Assembly: GCF_029582805.1 (NCBI RefSeq)
Contig: NZ_JAKKUT010000002.1
Coordinates: forward strand, 1,512,001 to 1,576,000
DNA length: 64,000 bases
Reading direction: 5' to 3'
Source: Candidatus Synechococcus calcipolaris G9
Lineage (GTDB): Bacteria > Cyanobacteriota > Cyanobacteriia > Thermosynechococcales > Thermosynechococcaceae
Under the pieces are notes generated by a model that saw only the letters and a program-made list of their open reading frames with translations, was not told the origin of the DNA and ran no database searches. Positions 37,261-45,585 of this stretch are shown here, piece by piece. The number at the start of each line of letters is the position of its first letter. Within the stretch, counting starts at the first letter, position 1. Both the position numbers and the translations under genes were made by a program.

Positions 37261-37725
37261 CTATAAATCATCAGTATCAAACAGGGACAAATCTTGGGGA
37301 TGAATAATTGTAATACCTGACATGCCTGCAAAATCACTTGGATTAAAGGTCAAGAGGTGTGTAATTCCATTGGCAAGAATGGCTGCAATAATACGAGCAT
37401 CATGAGTACGTTTGCCCATGACTCTATGGGTTGTGACTAAATTCAGCCAAGTTGGAAAAAGTTGCGGAGATTCCTCCAAGGACGGAAAACGATCAAGAAG
37501 TTGGTCTATCGTGCTTCTGGTTTGTTCGACAGACCAGCCTAAGCCATTGACTTGAGGTGGTCTTGTGGCAACAGCCCAAAACTCAATAATTACTTGCGCC
37601 ACAAGGAAGCATTCATCGGATTGCATGAGTAGAGGAGAAACTGCATCTGTTGCAAGCTTATGCTGTACGTCAGACGAATTGCAGAATCGCATGACAACAT
37701 TAGTGTCAAGCACATATCCCGTCAT
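37261..37725 (-). CDS. PIN-domain toxin, VapC-like
   Basis: A 154-residue PIN-type ribonuclease: YVLDTNVVMRF (Asp7), an acidic residue in IIEFWAVA, and THDARIIAAIL, LLTFNPSDF near the end (Asp and the terminal acidic pair). It shares a base with the upstream antitoxin stop (37725). The module is bounded by a 31-bp repeat and is more AT-rich than the flanking genes, suggesting transfer. VapC-like toxins cleave RNA and are held inactive by their partner. Confidence 0.86.
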   Translation of the reverse strand: MTGYVLDTNVVMRFCNSSDVQHKLATDAVSPLLMQSDECFLVAQVIIEFWAVATRPPQVNGLGWSVEQTRSTIDQLLDRFPSLEESPQLFPTWLNLVTTHRVMGKRTHDARIIAAILANGITHLLTFNPSDFAGMSGITIIHPQDLSLFDTDDL

Positions 37726-37967
37726 TATTCGTAAATACTGTCACGGCTAAAGGCTTTGTCTGGTAGGCTTGGACTGCTTTTGGGAAGTTGTAAAACCCAT
37801 TCACGAAATTCCCTAGCCCTGTCGGACGATGCTGCTCTTTGCCAAAGTGGTGCAGGCAAGGAAACTTCTCTAGACTGAAACTCAATCAAGGCTATGAAAT
37901 CAGCAATTTTTTTAAGTTGATTATCATTTAGCTTGTCTAATTCTTTTTTCAGATTTTCTCGTAGCAT
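37725..37967 (-). CDS. VapB-like antitoxin partner
   Basis: An 80-residue protein: MLRENLKKELDKLNDNQLKKIADFIALIEF, cited by its NDNQLKKIADFIALI core, then a Pro/Ser tail that could wrap the toxin. The N-terminal helix resembles the DUF2281-type antitoxins, but I would call the fold only by its context. The stop overlaps the toxin start by one base, the usual arrangement of an antitoxin-first pair. No DNA-binding motif is certain. Confidence 0.68.
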   Translation of the reverse strand: MLRENLKKELDKLNDNQLKKIADFIALIEFQSREVSLPAPLWQRAASSDRAREFREWVLQLPKSSPSLPDKAFSRDSIYE

Positions 37968-38074
37968 AGGTAGATTTTGGGGAAATAGACATTACTCTAT
38001 AGTAACCTATGGTCTTCTGCTCGTCTGGTTCATATCCTAGCCTCAACACAGTACAATCCATCACCCGTAATCTC

Positions 38075-38479
38075 CTAGAGGACTTGCAAGCTTTGGACAA
38101 AGAGCGTCAAGGTAGCAGCAGTACTAATACCAAACATGAGGGAGCGGCCCAGGGGAATGTTGGCAATATAACAAATCGAAAACAAAAACCGGGCCCCGAT
38201 AAATGCAACCGCAGCGATCGCCGCCGTTTGGGTCTGCACCCCCGTCACCAGAGCCAAAAGAACTGCTGCGGCATAGGGCATAAAGGTTTCAAAGGAATTT
38301 TCATGGGCCCAAGTGGCCCGTTGGGCATAGGGGGGCAATTTATCAAATAGGGCGCGGGGAGCCGCCGGATCAAATCCAGCCTGAACTCGCCCGGCAACCA
38401 CAAAGCAATAGGGAAAGTAAATCAGGATCGTAGCTACCAGCAAACTGCATCCCAGTAACCAAGACACATTTAAATCCAT
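38075..38479 (-). CDS. MAPEG-family membrane protein
   Basis: A 134-residue protein with four membrane helices and the MAPEG landmarks PYCFVVAGRVQAGFDPAAPRAL, cited by RVQAGFDPAAPR, then RATWAHENSFETFMPYAAAVLLAL (WAHENSFE) and FIGARFLFSICYIANIPLGRS (ARFLFSICYI). Members bind lipids or glutathione; function in cyanobacteria is unknown. The 3' end of this gene is duplicated at 37213-37243. Confidence 0.9.
   Translation of the reverse strand: MDLNVSWLLGCSLLVATILIYFPYCFVVAGRVQAGFDPAAPRALFDKLPPYAQRATWAHENSFETFMPYAAAVLLALVTGVQTQTAAIAAVAFIGARFLFSICYIANIPLGRSLMFGISTAATLTLFVQSLQVL
38083..38113. repeat. 31-bp exact repeat, copy 2: 3' end of the MAPEG gene
   Basis: The intact copy is the last codons of the MAPEG gene. 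It and the copy at 37213-37243 bracket about 840 bp containing the vapBC-like pair. Confidence 0.85.
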
Positions 38480-38564
38480 AGATCAACCTTAATAATGTTC
38501 TATTCTCCTTTCCTTGGGTGCGGGGATTCTAAGGCAGTACCAGGGGAGTCGTCACGTCCAACTC

Positions 38565-41267
38565 CTAAACTCCTGTTGCTGGATTGAGGTCAGGGCTAGG
38601 GGCCGCTTCCGCTAAATAATAGCCATTTCCATTGGTGCCGTTGAGACTATTTCCTTGACGTTGGCGATGCTCTTCAATTAAGCGGATTGTCCGAGTCACG
38701 TCTGCGGGCAAAATAACAACTAAACTGCCCTCAGGAGCCTGACTCAGGGCATGATTAATGGCCTCCACTTCGTCATGAATAATGGTGCAATCCGGTTGAA
38801 CAGCATGGTGACTCACACCGCGCTGAATCCAATGGGCCGCATCCCCCCGGGGCCGGCCACGGGGATCATCATCTTCCTTGATTATGATCCAGTTAAAAAT
38901 TGAGGCAGACAGTTCCCCCAGTTGTTCAAGATCCTGATCGCGGCGATCGCCCGGGCCACCAACTACACCAATCCGCTGACCGGGCCATTTCTGGACAAAC
39001 TCACCCACGGCCGCATACCCGGCTGGATTATGGGCATAGTCTACCAAGGCACTGAAGGAACCCAGCTCTAACAAATTCATCCGACCGGGGGTTTGCTCCA
39101 CCGAGGTGCGAAAAGTGGTCAGGGCTGCTCGAATATGCTCGATAGCAATTCCCTGGGCAAAGGTCGCTAAACTGGCGGCCAATGCGTTGGCAATCATGAA
39201 ATTCGCCCGTCCCCCTAGCGTCACAGGCACATTCACTGCCTGCTCAATGCGCAGGGTCCAGTCCCCCTTCAAGATGGACAGATAGCCATTTTCGTAAACT
39301 GCGGCCAAACCACCCTGCTGAATATGCTGTTTAATCACCGGACTATTGGCATCCATGGAGAAATAGGCTACCTGGGCCTTCACCTGACGAGCCATGCCCG
39401 CCACGAGGGGATCATCGGCATTCAGCACCGCGTAGCCATTGGGCCAAGCAGACTCCACCACCACAGCTTTTAGATCCGCCAACTGCTCGATCGTGTCAAT
39501 ATCCCCCAAACCCAAGTGATCGGCCTGGACATTCAAGACCACCCCGACATCACAGTGATCAAAGCCTAGGCCAGAGCGGAGAATGCCCCCCCGGGCCGTC
39601 TCTAGCACCGCAATATCCACAGTGGGATCCCGGAGAATTAAATGGGCACTTTGGGGGCCAGTAGTATCCCCCTTCTCTACCAGATAGTCGCCAATGTAGA
39701 TGCCATCGGTGGTGGTATAGCCTACATTCTGGCCCGTTTGCTTACAGATATGGGCAACGAGGCGGGTAGTAGTAGTTTTGCCGTTGGTTCCGGTAATGGA
39801 AAAAATGGGAATGCGGGGAGAGACTCCCGGCGGGAAAAGCATATTGAGAACCGGTTCGGCCACATTACGGGCAATGCCCTTACTGGGGTTGGTATGCATC
39901 CGAAACCCTGGGGCCGCATTCACTTCGACAATGACACCCCCCACCTCTGGCATCGGTTTGGAAATATCGGGACAAACGACATCAATCCCGGCAATATCTA
40001 GACCAATGACCTGGGCTGCCCGCTGGCAAATCCAACTATTCTGGGGATGAATTTCATCGGTGCGATCCACGGCAATGCCGCCCGTACTTAAATTGGCCGT
40101 GGCCCGGAGATAGCAAATTTCGCCATCCTTGAGAACCGTATCCAAGCTAAATCCTTGGCGATCTAATAATTCCCAGGTATCGTGATTGACTTCAATTCGG
40201 GTTAAAACGTTGGTGTGACCATCGCCTCGCTGGGGATCGGTATTGGTTAGATCAATCAGTTCTTGAATCGTGGAGTGACCATCTCCCAGGACATGGGCCG
40301 GAACCCGCTCTGCCACCGCAATAATTTTGCCGTTAATCACTAAGACACGGTAATCACGACCAGGGTAAAATCGCTCGACAATCACAGATTTAGAAACCGT
40401 GCTGGCAATTTCGTAGGCTTCTTCGGCCCGATCCCAGGTATCAATGTCAATGGTGATGCCACGACCATGGTTGCCATCTAGGGGCTTTATCACAATGGGA
40501 TAGCCACCAATATCGGCGATCGCATTTTCCAGTTCATCTAGGTAGCGAATGGTTGTCCCCTTTGGAACGGGAATACCGGCATCGGCTAAGAGTTGTTTTG
40601 CCCCTTCCTTATCCCCCGCTAACTCAACGGCTAAAATTCCAGTGCGATCGCTGAGGGTTGCCTGCATCCGATGACTTTTTGAGCCATAGCCCAATTGAAT
40701 AATAGAACGACTACTCAGTTCGCACCAGGGAATATGACGGGCTTCGGCTTCTTTGACAATGGCTTCGGTGCTGGGGCCGAGGGAGGCTTCTGCTTTCAGA
40801 TCCCGTAAATCGCTAATGTCTTGGTCTAGCTCGTGCTGGGGGTAGGTTCCCGTATCAATAATGCTTTGACAGAGACGAACGGCGGCCCGACCAGCATAGC
40901 GACCGGCCTGATCCGTTTGGTATTCAAAGACCACCTGATAGATGCCAGGGGTGCCAGTTTCACGGGTACGCCCAAAACCCACGGGCATTCCCGCAAGTTC
41001 CTGAAGTTCTAGGGCGACATGCTCAATAATGTGGCCCAAATAGGTGCCTTCCCGCAAACGGGTCAAAAACCCTCCCTCATGGCCTAGGGAACAAAAGTGA
41101 TCATACAAACTGGGTAGGACACGAATTAAGCCATCCACAAAACCGGGAATCTGATTCGAGGGACTATCCGCGAGGGTCTCTAAATCGAGGCGCATCACAA
41201 TCAGCTTTTGCCGTCGGATGCTCCAATAGTTCGGCCCACGTAATGTTTGTAATTTGAGAATTTTCAT
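38565..41267 (-). CDS. cphA: Cyanophycin synthetase
   Basis: A 900-residue enzyme that builds cyanophycin (multi-L-arginyl-poly-L-aspartate) from Asp, Arg and ATP. An N-terminal domain and an ATP-grasp domain (residues about 215-480) are followed by a Mur-ligase-like domain with the P-loop GTNGKTTTTR starting at residue 493. The family-typical start MKILKLQTLRGPNYWS and the HNPAGYAAVGEFV stretch are present. The product is a nitrogen and carbon store in cytoplasmic granules. cphB lies 78 bp upstream on the same strand, the usual cphBA operon. I saw no clear NtcA site upstream. Confidence 0.97.
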   Translation of the reverse strand: MKILKLQTLRGPNYWSIRRQKLIVMRLDLETLADSPSNQIPGFVDGLIRVLPSLYDHFCSLGHEGGFLTRLREGTYLGHIIEHVALELQELAGMPVGFGRTRETGTPGIYQVVFEYQTDQAGRYAGRAAVRLCQSIIDTGTYPQHELDQDISDLRDLKAEASLGPSTEAIVKEAEARHIPWCELSSRSIIQLGYGSKSHRMQATLSDRTGILAVELAGDKEGAKQLLADAGIPVPKGTTIRYLDELENAIADIGGYPIVIKPLDGNHGRGITIDIDTWDRAEEAYEIASTVSKSVIVERFYPGRDYRVLVINGKIIAVAERVPAHVLGDGHSTIQELIDLTNTDPQRGDGHTNVLTRIEVNHDTWELLDRQGFSLDTVLKDGEICYLRATANLSTGGIAVDRTDEIHPQNSWICQRAAQVIGLDIAGIDVVCPDISKPMPEVGGVIVEVNAAPGFRMHTNPSKGIARNVAEPVLNMLFPPGVSPRIPIFSITGTNGKTTTTRLVAHICKQTGQNVGYTTTDGIYIGDYLVEKGDTTGPQSAHLILRDPTVDIAVLETARGGILRSGLGFDHCDVGVVLNVQADHLGLGDIDTIEQLADLKAVVVESAWPNGYAVLNADDPLVAGMARQVKAQVAYFSMDANSPVIKQHIQQGGLAAVYENGYLSILKGDWTLRIEQAVNVPVTLGGRANFMIANALAASLATFAQGIAIEHIRAALTTFRTSVEQTPGRMNLLELGSFSALVDYAHNPAGYAAVGEFVQKWPGQRIGVVGGPGDRRDQDLEQLGELSASIFNWIIIKEDDDPRGRPRGDAAHWIQRGVSHHAVQPDCTIIHDEVEAINHALSQAPEGSLVVILPADVTRTIRLIEEHRQRQGNSLNGTNGNGYYLAEAAPSPDLNPATGV

Positions 41268-41345
41268 AGTATGCCGATGAAATGGGAGGAGGGTGGATAC
41301 ACCATTTTCAGTGTCAGGGGGGATGGTTTGAGAAACTGTATTCTA

Positions 41346-42194
41346 CTAGACAGTTTTGTGGAGAGCGCGATGGGTCAGCAAATTATAGCAGTCTCCATCA
41401 CTCAGTATATGGACGCGCAGATTATAAATGCTTACGGGATCCGTTAAGTCCACATGGGGATAGCTGGTGTAGCTCACATCCCGAGGATCCACAATGGTGA
41501 CGGCACCCCGACCTAAAACCTTGAGATGGCCGTCGGCTTCAAAAAGGGCACAGGTGTCCTCATCAATGCCCACCCCTAGCTTCTCTGGGTAGGCAGAAAT
41601 GGCACTGATCAGCCGCGCTAGACGATTGCGGTTATGAAAATGCTGATCCACAATCACATCGGGCAAAAAGCCAAGACCCGTAGACATATCCACTAGGGAG
41701 CGGTTGGGGGGTTCGTTACTGCCACCACTGGCAATCATCCGCTCTCCCATGACGGCGGCCCCGGCACTGGTTCCTGCCAATACGGACTGTCCTTGCCAGA
41801 CTTGATGGCGCAGCTTTTCCAGGAGAGGGGTTTCGTCCAAAAGGGAGGAGAGTCGTAGCTGATCCCCACCGGACATAAACACGCCGCTGCACCGCTCTAA
41901 TCGCTCTAGTAGGTCTGGATTCTCCCCATGGCTGCGATCGCTCACAAGGAGAACTTCTACCGCCTTGACCCCAATTTCCATAAAAATATCGTGGTAAAGT
42001 CGCCCCATGGCATCCGGTTCCCGAGAAGCAGAGGGAATCACGCCAATGGTGGCATCCAGCCCCCCCGATCGCTGGCAAAATGTGGTTAAAATTTGCCGGC
42101 CATGCACTTTGTCTTCGGCTCCGCCAACGGCCATGACGACACTTTTAGCGGAGGAGGCATCAGGGGAAGTCAGAATGGGATTAAGTTGTAACAT
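41346..42194 (-). CDS. cphB: Cyanophycinase
   Basis: A 282-residue serine peptidase of family S51 that breaks cyanophycin into beta-Asp-Arg dipeptides. The catalytic Ser143 lies in GTSAGAAVMG. The family landmarks GVFMSGGDQLRL, VDQHFHNRNRLARLI and GVGIDEDTCALF are present. It precedes cphA, with 78 bp between stop and start. Cytosolic. Normal length. Confidence 0.95.
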   Translation of the reverse strand: MLQLNPILTSPDASSAKSVVMAVGGAEDKVHGRQILTTFCQRSGGLDATIGVIPSASREPDAMGRLYHDIFMEIGVKAVEVLLVSDRSHGENPDLLERLERCSGVFMSGGDQLRLSSLLDETPLLEKLRHQVWQGQSVLAGTSAGAAVMGERMIASGGSNEPPNRSLVDMSTGLGFLPDVIVDQHFHNRNRLARLISAISAYPEKLGVGIDEDTCALFEADGHLKVLGRGAVTIVDPRDVSYTSYPHVDLTDPVSIYNLRVHILSDGDCYNLLTHRALHKTV

Positions 42195-42368
42195 AGGGTG
42201 TCGAATTTTTCTTGAAACGGAAAAGAGAGCCTAGGGCCACTGAGGTGAGGTCAGAGGAACGGGTCATATTGAGTCATATTAAGAGCATGATGCCAGATTA
42301 TTGAGGGAAAATTAAGTTTTTTTGGTATAAAATAAAGATCGCCCCCAGTTTTAATTTATTCTTCTTAT

Positions 42369-43277
42369 TTATTCTTGTTGTAGTATATTTATGTTGATCG
42401 TTGCATCCGGTAAATCCTCAACCTCTTGGGCCCAGCAAATAGAGTTTTTGCGTCGTTTTGCCTGGTAGAGTGCCGCATCTACGGCTCGATACAATTGTTG
42501 CGGAGATTGCTGACAGTCAATCCAGATGATGCCAATACTGACTCCTAGATGGATAGAATTGGCTGGGACGTTTCCCTCTACGTGCAGATTACAGATGAGT
42601 CTCTGGAGTTTTTGCGCTATTTTCTGGGCTTGGTCTTGGTCGCAACCAGAAATCAGCAGGGCAAATTCATCGCCACCGATGCGGCCCACATAGTCATCGG
42701 ATCGGGTATTACGATTGAGAAGTTCTGCCACCTGTTGCAATACCTGATCGCCCACGGGATGGCCATAGGTATCGTTGATTTGCTTAAAGTTATCCAAATC
42801 CATCAACATTAAGACGGCACGACAGGGGCGATCGCTTTGGGTCTGGATGACACAGCCTGCCCCAATGGCCTGATCTAGTCCGCGACGGTTGCCAATGCCG
42901 GTGAGGGCATCCGTAAACACCTGTTCTTGGGTTTGGGCCAAATCTTGGCGGGTGCGTAAAAAAATTGGAATGTAATAGCTTAATTGCCAAGCCGTCAGGA
43001 GACTAATTCCGGCAGTAAATATCTTGACGCTGCCCTCTAACCAGTAGTCACTATGCCAGATATTCCAGGCGGCAACACCATGGCCAATCCCACAACTGAG
43101 GATAAACCCAGCAAATAGGAATAGCGTTGGCCGCAGATCGGGGGTAACATAATGGCGATTGATTAATAGCAAAAGGGGAATTGAAAAATAGGCGATCGCC
43201 ACGAAGATATCCCCAGAAGCATGGAGCGTTGTTAAAGGAACGTCCCAAAAAAAGCAGCTTCCGTGGGGCATGGCCAT
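42369..43277 (-). CDS. Diguanylate cyclase with ethylene-receptor-type membrane sensor
   Basis: A 302-residue protein. Residues 1-105 contain three membrane helices resembling the plant ethylene receptor domain: SGDIFVAIAYFSIPLLLL (Asp23, Tyr30), FILSCGIGHGVAAWN with Cys62 and His66, the copper ligands, and GSVKIFTAGIS with Lys85. The spacing of these residues follows ETR1 within one residue. The C-terminal GGDEF domain has GGDEF at residues 201-205 and a product-inhibition site RSDD at 192-195, so it should synthesise c-di-GMP and be inhibited by it. The ligand could be ethylene or another small molecule bound to copper; this is inference. Gene stands alone, separated by 174 bp from cphB. 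Confidence 0.9.
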   Translation of the reverse strand: MAMPHGSCFFWDVPLTTLHASGDIFVAIAYFSIPLLLLINRHYVTPDLRPTLFLFAGFILSCGIGHGVAAWNIWHSDYWLEGSVKIFTAGISLLTAWQLSYYIPIFLRTRQDLAQTQEQVFTDALTGIGNRRGLDQAIGAGCVIQTQSDRPCRAVLMLMDLDNFKQINDTYGHPVGDQVLQQVAELLNRNTRSDDYVGRIGGDEFALLISGCDQDQAQKIAQKLQRLICNLHVEGNVPANSIHLGVSIGIIWIDCQQSPQQLYRAVDAALYQAKRRKNSICWAQEVEDLPDATININILQQE

Positions 43278-43428
43278 GACCTCTACTGGAGATAAAATTT
43301 GAATTTATGGATACTAGGATAGCTTTTATCCCTGATCCTTAGGGCAAACCCAGCTAAAATCAAGCCCTAGGGCGATCGCTAGGGAAGGAAAAAAATTAAA
43401 AACTTTACCAATAAATAGGGAGAAAAGG

Positions 43429-43866
43429 GTGTTTGGTCAACGGAAGGTTCAATCGGATCCACGGGTCAGCAAGATATTAGATTCCCTGAAAATTAAATAC
43501 GATGTGGATGATGACGGTGATTATCGGGCTGTCTTTGAACTAGAAGACGGGCGATCGCAATTAGCCTTTATTGATTCTCGTACCTCCCAATTAGGTGCCT
43601 TTGAAATTCGGGATGTGTGGTCCATTGGCTATAGCTCCGAAGAACCCCTAGACAAGGATTTGGCCAATTATCTATTACTCCAAAATGCCAATCTCAAAAT
43701 TGGGGCCTGGGAACTGCGCCATGTGTCCACCAATAAATTTTTAACGGTGTTTTGTACGAAGGTGGCCGCAGATTGCGAATCGGAAGCCCTCTACGCCAGT
43801 TTAGTTGTGGTTCTCAATGCGGCGGATGGCCTGGAAAAAAATCTGGATATTGGGGATTACTTCTAA
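43429..43866 (+). CDS. YbjN-domain protein
   Basis: A 145-residue protein starting at a GTG at 43429 with AGGGAGAAAAG just upstream as ribosome site. The YbjN family (also called sensory-transduction regulator domain) appears in LKIKYDVDDDGDYRAVFEL and DKDLANYLLLQNANLKIGAWEL, cited by DVDDDGDYRAV and NYLLLQNANLKIG. It is alpha/beta, soluble, and often linked to fimbriae or stress regulation; function is not known here. Confidence 0.85.
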   Translation: MFGQRKVQSDPRVSKILDSLKIKYDVDDDGDYRAVFELEDGRSQLAFIDSRTSQLGAFEIRDVWSIGYSSEEPLDKDLANYLLLQNANLKIGAWELRHVSTNKFLTVFCTKVAADCESEALYASLVVVLNAADGLEKNLDIGDYF

Positions 43867-43907
43867 AAATATTGAAGAGCGATAAATAGAGTTAAACGCC
43901 CAAAGCC

Positions 43908-44153
43908 TCACTCTCCATCACCATCAAAGGCCGCTAAAATCTCCTCCGGTAAAGGCTGATCAAAGTCATCTGGGACAATAATCTGCCCCTGGTCATGCCC
44001 TAAGCTAGCGCGACGATCTATCGATGTCCGAAAGGGAACTAGCTTGGCGATGGGGATACCTCGATTGGCAATTACAATCTCTTCTCCTCGATCTACACGG
44101 GATAGTAGTCGGGAAAGATTTGTCTTAGCCTGATGGATATTGACGGTTTGCAT
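43908..44153 (-). CDS. Orphan Phd/YefM-type antitoxin
   Basis: An 81-residue protein with the Phd/YefM N-terminus MQTVNIHQAKTNLSRLL, then GEEIVIANRGIPIAKLVP, and an acidic disordered tail (LPEEILAAFDGDGE) that would bind a toxin. No toxin gene follows downstream, because the neighbouring gene on that side is the convergent YbjN gene. It may be a remnant of a module or act in trans on a toxin elsewhere. Confidence 0.85.
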   Translation of the reverse strand: MQTVNIHQAKTNLSRLLSRVDRGEEIVIANRGIPIAKLVPFRTSIDRRASLGHDQGQIIVPDDFDQPLPEEILAAFDGDGE

Positions 44154-44323
44154 ACCTTTATAAAACTAAGTCAGTAAACTAAGTCTAGTTTGATTTTGGT
44201 AATTCTGATCCGGCAAGCTAGGGATGCGCTTGATACAGGAACGCGCCGATTAAATTTAAATCGCCCCCCGCTTTGGGCAAAAGTCGGGCAGGGATGTTTA
44301 TAAAGATCGTCCATGGTATAAAA

Positions 44324-44338
44324 TGAGAATCGTTCTCA
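44324..44338. promoter_or_regulatory. Zur-box-like palindrome before znuA
   Basis: The 15-bp palindrome TGAGAATCGTTCTCA, with 6-bp arms and a 3-bp centre, matches the TGAnAATnnTTnTCA pattern of the cyanobacterial Zur operator. It overlaps the first ATG of the long open frame (44323), so translation must begin further downstream, and zinc-dependent repression of the importer is the simplest reading. Confidence 0.65.
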
Positions 44339-44343
44339 TATTC

Positions 44344-45507
44344 ATGGATAATGGATCAATGGCGGCCCTTCTTACTTCATTGAAAATCTCAATCCCCAAA
44401 TCCTTTATTGGACGTATTGGCTCAATGATGATTATGACGACCTTGGCGGTGGGCTTGGGTAGTTGCGGGGGAGAACCCGCGTCAGAGGAAGGAGAGTCTC
44501 CCGAAAGTATGGCAGCGGCCGATACCGGTATCACCATTGTCACCACCTTTCTGCCGATCACGGAATTTACGACGGCCGTTGTGGGCGATCGCGGCACGGT
44601 TACCCAACTTTTGCCCATGAATGTTGACCCCCACGATTTTCAAGCGAAACCAGGGGATGTGCAAACCCTGACCCAAGCCGATGTGCTGGTCAAAAATGGT
44701 TTGGAAATGGAAAATTTCCTAGAGGATTTAGTGGCCAATGCCGATAATTCCAATCTGACCGTGATTGATACCAGCGCGGGAATTGCCACCATTGAAAACG
44801 ATGACATTGACGGCGGTAGCCACGGCCATGATCATGGGCACGATCACAGTCATGATCACGGGCACAGCCACGATCATGGGGAAAGTGAGACAGCGGGCCA
44901 TCATCACCACCACGGTAAATATAATCCCCACATCTGGCTAGATCCAAAACGGGCGATCCAGCAGGTGGAAAATATTCGGGATGGCCTGATCGGCGTTGAT
45001 GAAGAAAATGCCGAGATTTATACCGCCAATGCCGCCGCCTACATTCAACAGCTTCAGGAATTGGATCGACAGATCACAGAGCAACTACGGCCCTTTAGGG
45101 GCAGAACATTTGTGGTATTCCATGATTTTGCTCCCTACTTTGCGGAAAGTTATGGTCTGAATGCGGAATTTTTGGTGGATGTACCTGAAGATAACCCTTC
45201 ACCTGCGGATGTCCAGCGGGTGATGAACACGGTTCAACAGAGCGATCTGAAAACCCTACTCACGGAACCGGGTGCGGGAGACTCCTTTGCAGCCCTAGCC
45301 CAGGACTTGGGGGTAAACATCAGTACCTTTGATCCCCTGGAAACGGGGCCGACGGATGCCATAGAGCCAGGGTATTACATCACCACGATGAACCAAAATG
45401 TGCAAAATATTGTCTCGGCCTTTGGCGGAACAACCCAGCAGTCCTATCAACCCCTCTGGTTTTCCCCAGCATCGGTGGCGGTGGTTTCCCAAGGACTCAG
45501 ATTTTAG
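44344..45507 (+). CDS. znuA: Zinc ABC transporter substrate-binding protein
   Basis: The ATG at 44344 gives 387 residues; the frame opens at 44323, inside the Zur-like box, and ATGs at 44359 and 44425 are alternatives. A lipoprotein-like signal ends in LAVGLGSCGGE. Three visible metal ligands are the His of VDPHDFQAKPGD, the His of PHIWLDP and the His of VFHDFAPYF, with an Asp or Glu as fourth; between the first two is a long flexible loop made almost only of His, Asp, Gly and Ser (about residues 165-200). The protein captures zinc in the periplasm for the ZnuCB permease encoded next. Confidence 0.92.
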   Translation: MDNGSMAALLTSLKISIPKSFIGRIGSMMIMTTLAVGLGSCGGEPASEEGESPESMAAADTGITIVTTFLPITEFTTAVVGDRGTVTQLLPMNVDPHDFQAKPGDVQTLTQADVLVKNGLEMENFLEDLVANADNSNLTVIDTSAGIATIENDDIDGGSHGHDHGHDHSHDHGHSHDHGESETAGHHHHHGKYNPHIWLDPKRAIQQVENIRDGLIGVDEENAEIYTANAAAYIQQLQELDRQITEQLRPFRGRTFVVFHDFAPYFAESYGLNAEFLVDVPEDNPSPADVQRVMNTVQQSDLKTLLTEPGAGDSFAALAQDLGVNISTFDPLETGPTDAIEPGYYITTMNQNVQNIVSAFGGTTQQSYQPLWFSPASVAVVSQGLRF

Positions 45508-45585
45508 GGGTATGGTTTTAGGGTTATTTTGGGATGGGGGCTATTTTTGTTTTGGGTTATGTCTTGGGTGTTGTGATGTATTTCT

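Noticed and set aside
42195-42368. Possible NtcA box (GTA-N8-TAC) ahead of the cphB-cphA operon
   Set aside because: No exact match was found by eye; only a repeated GTCATATT pair near 42264-42280.
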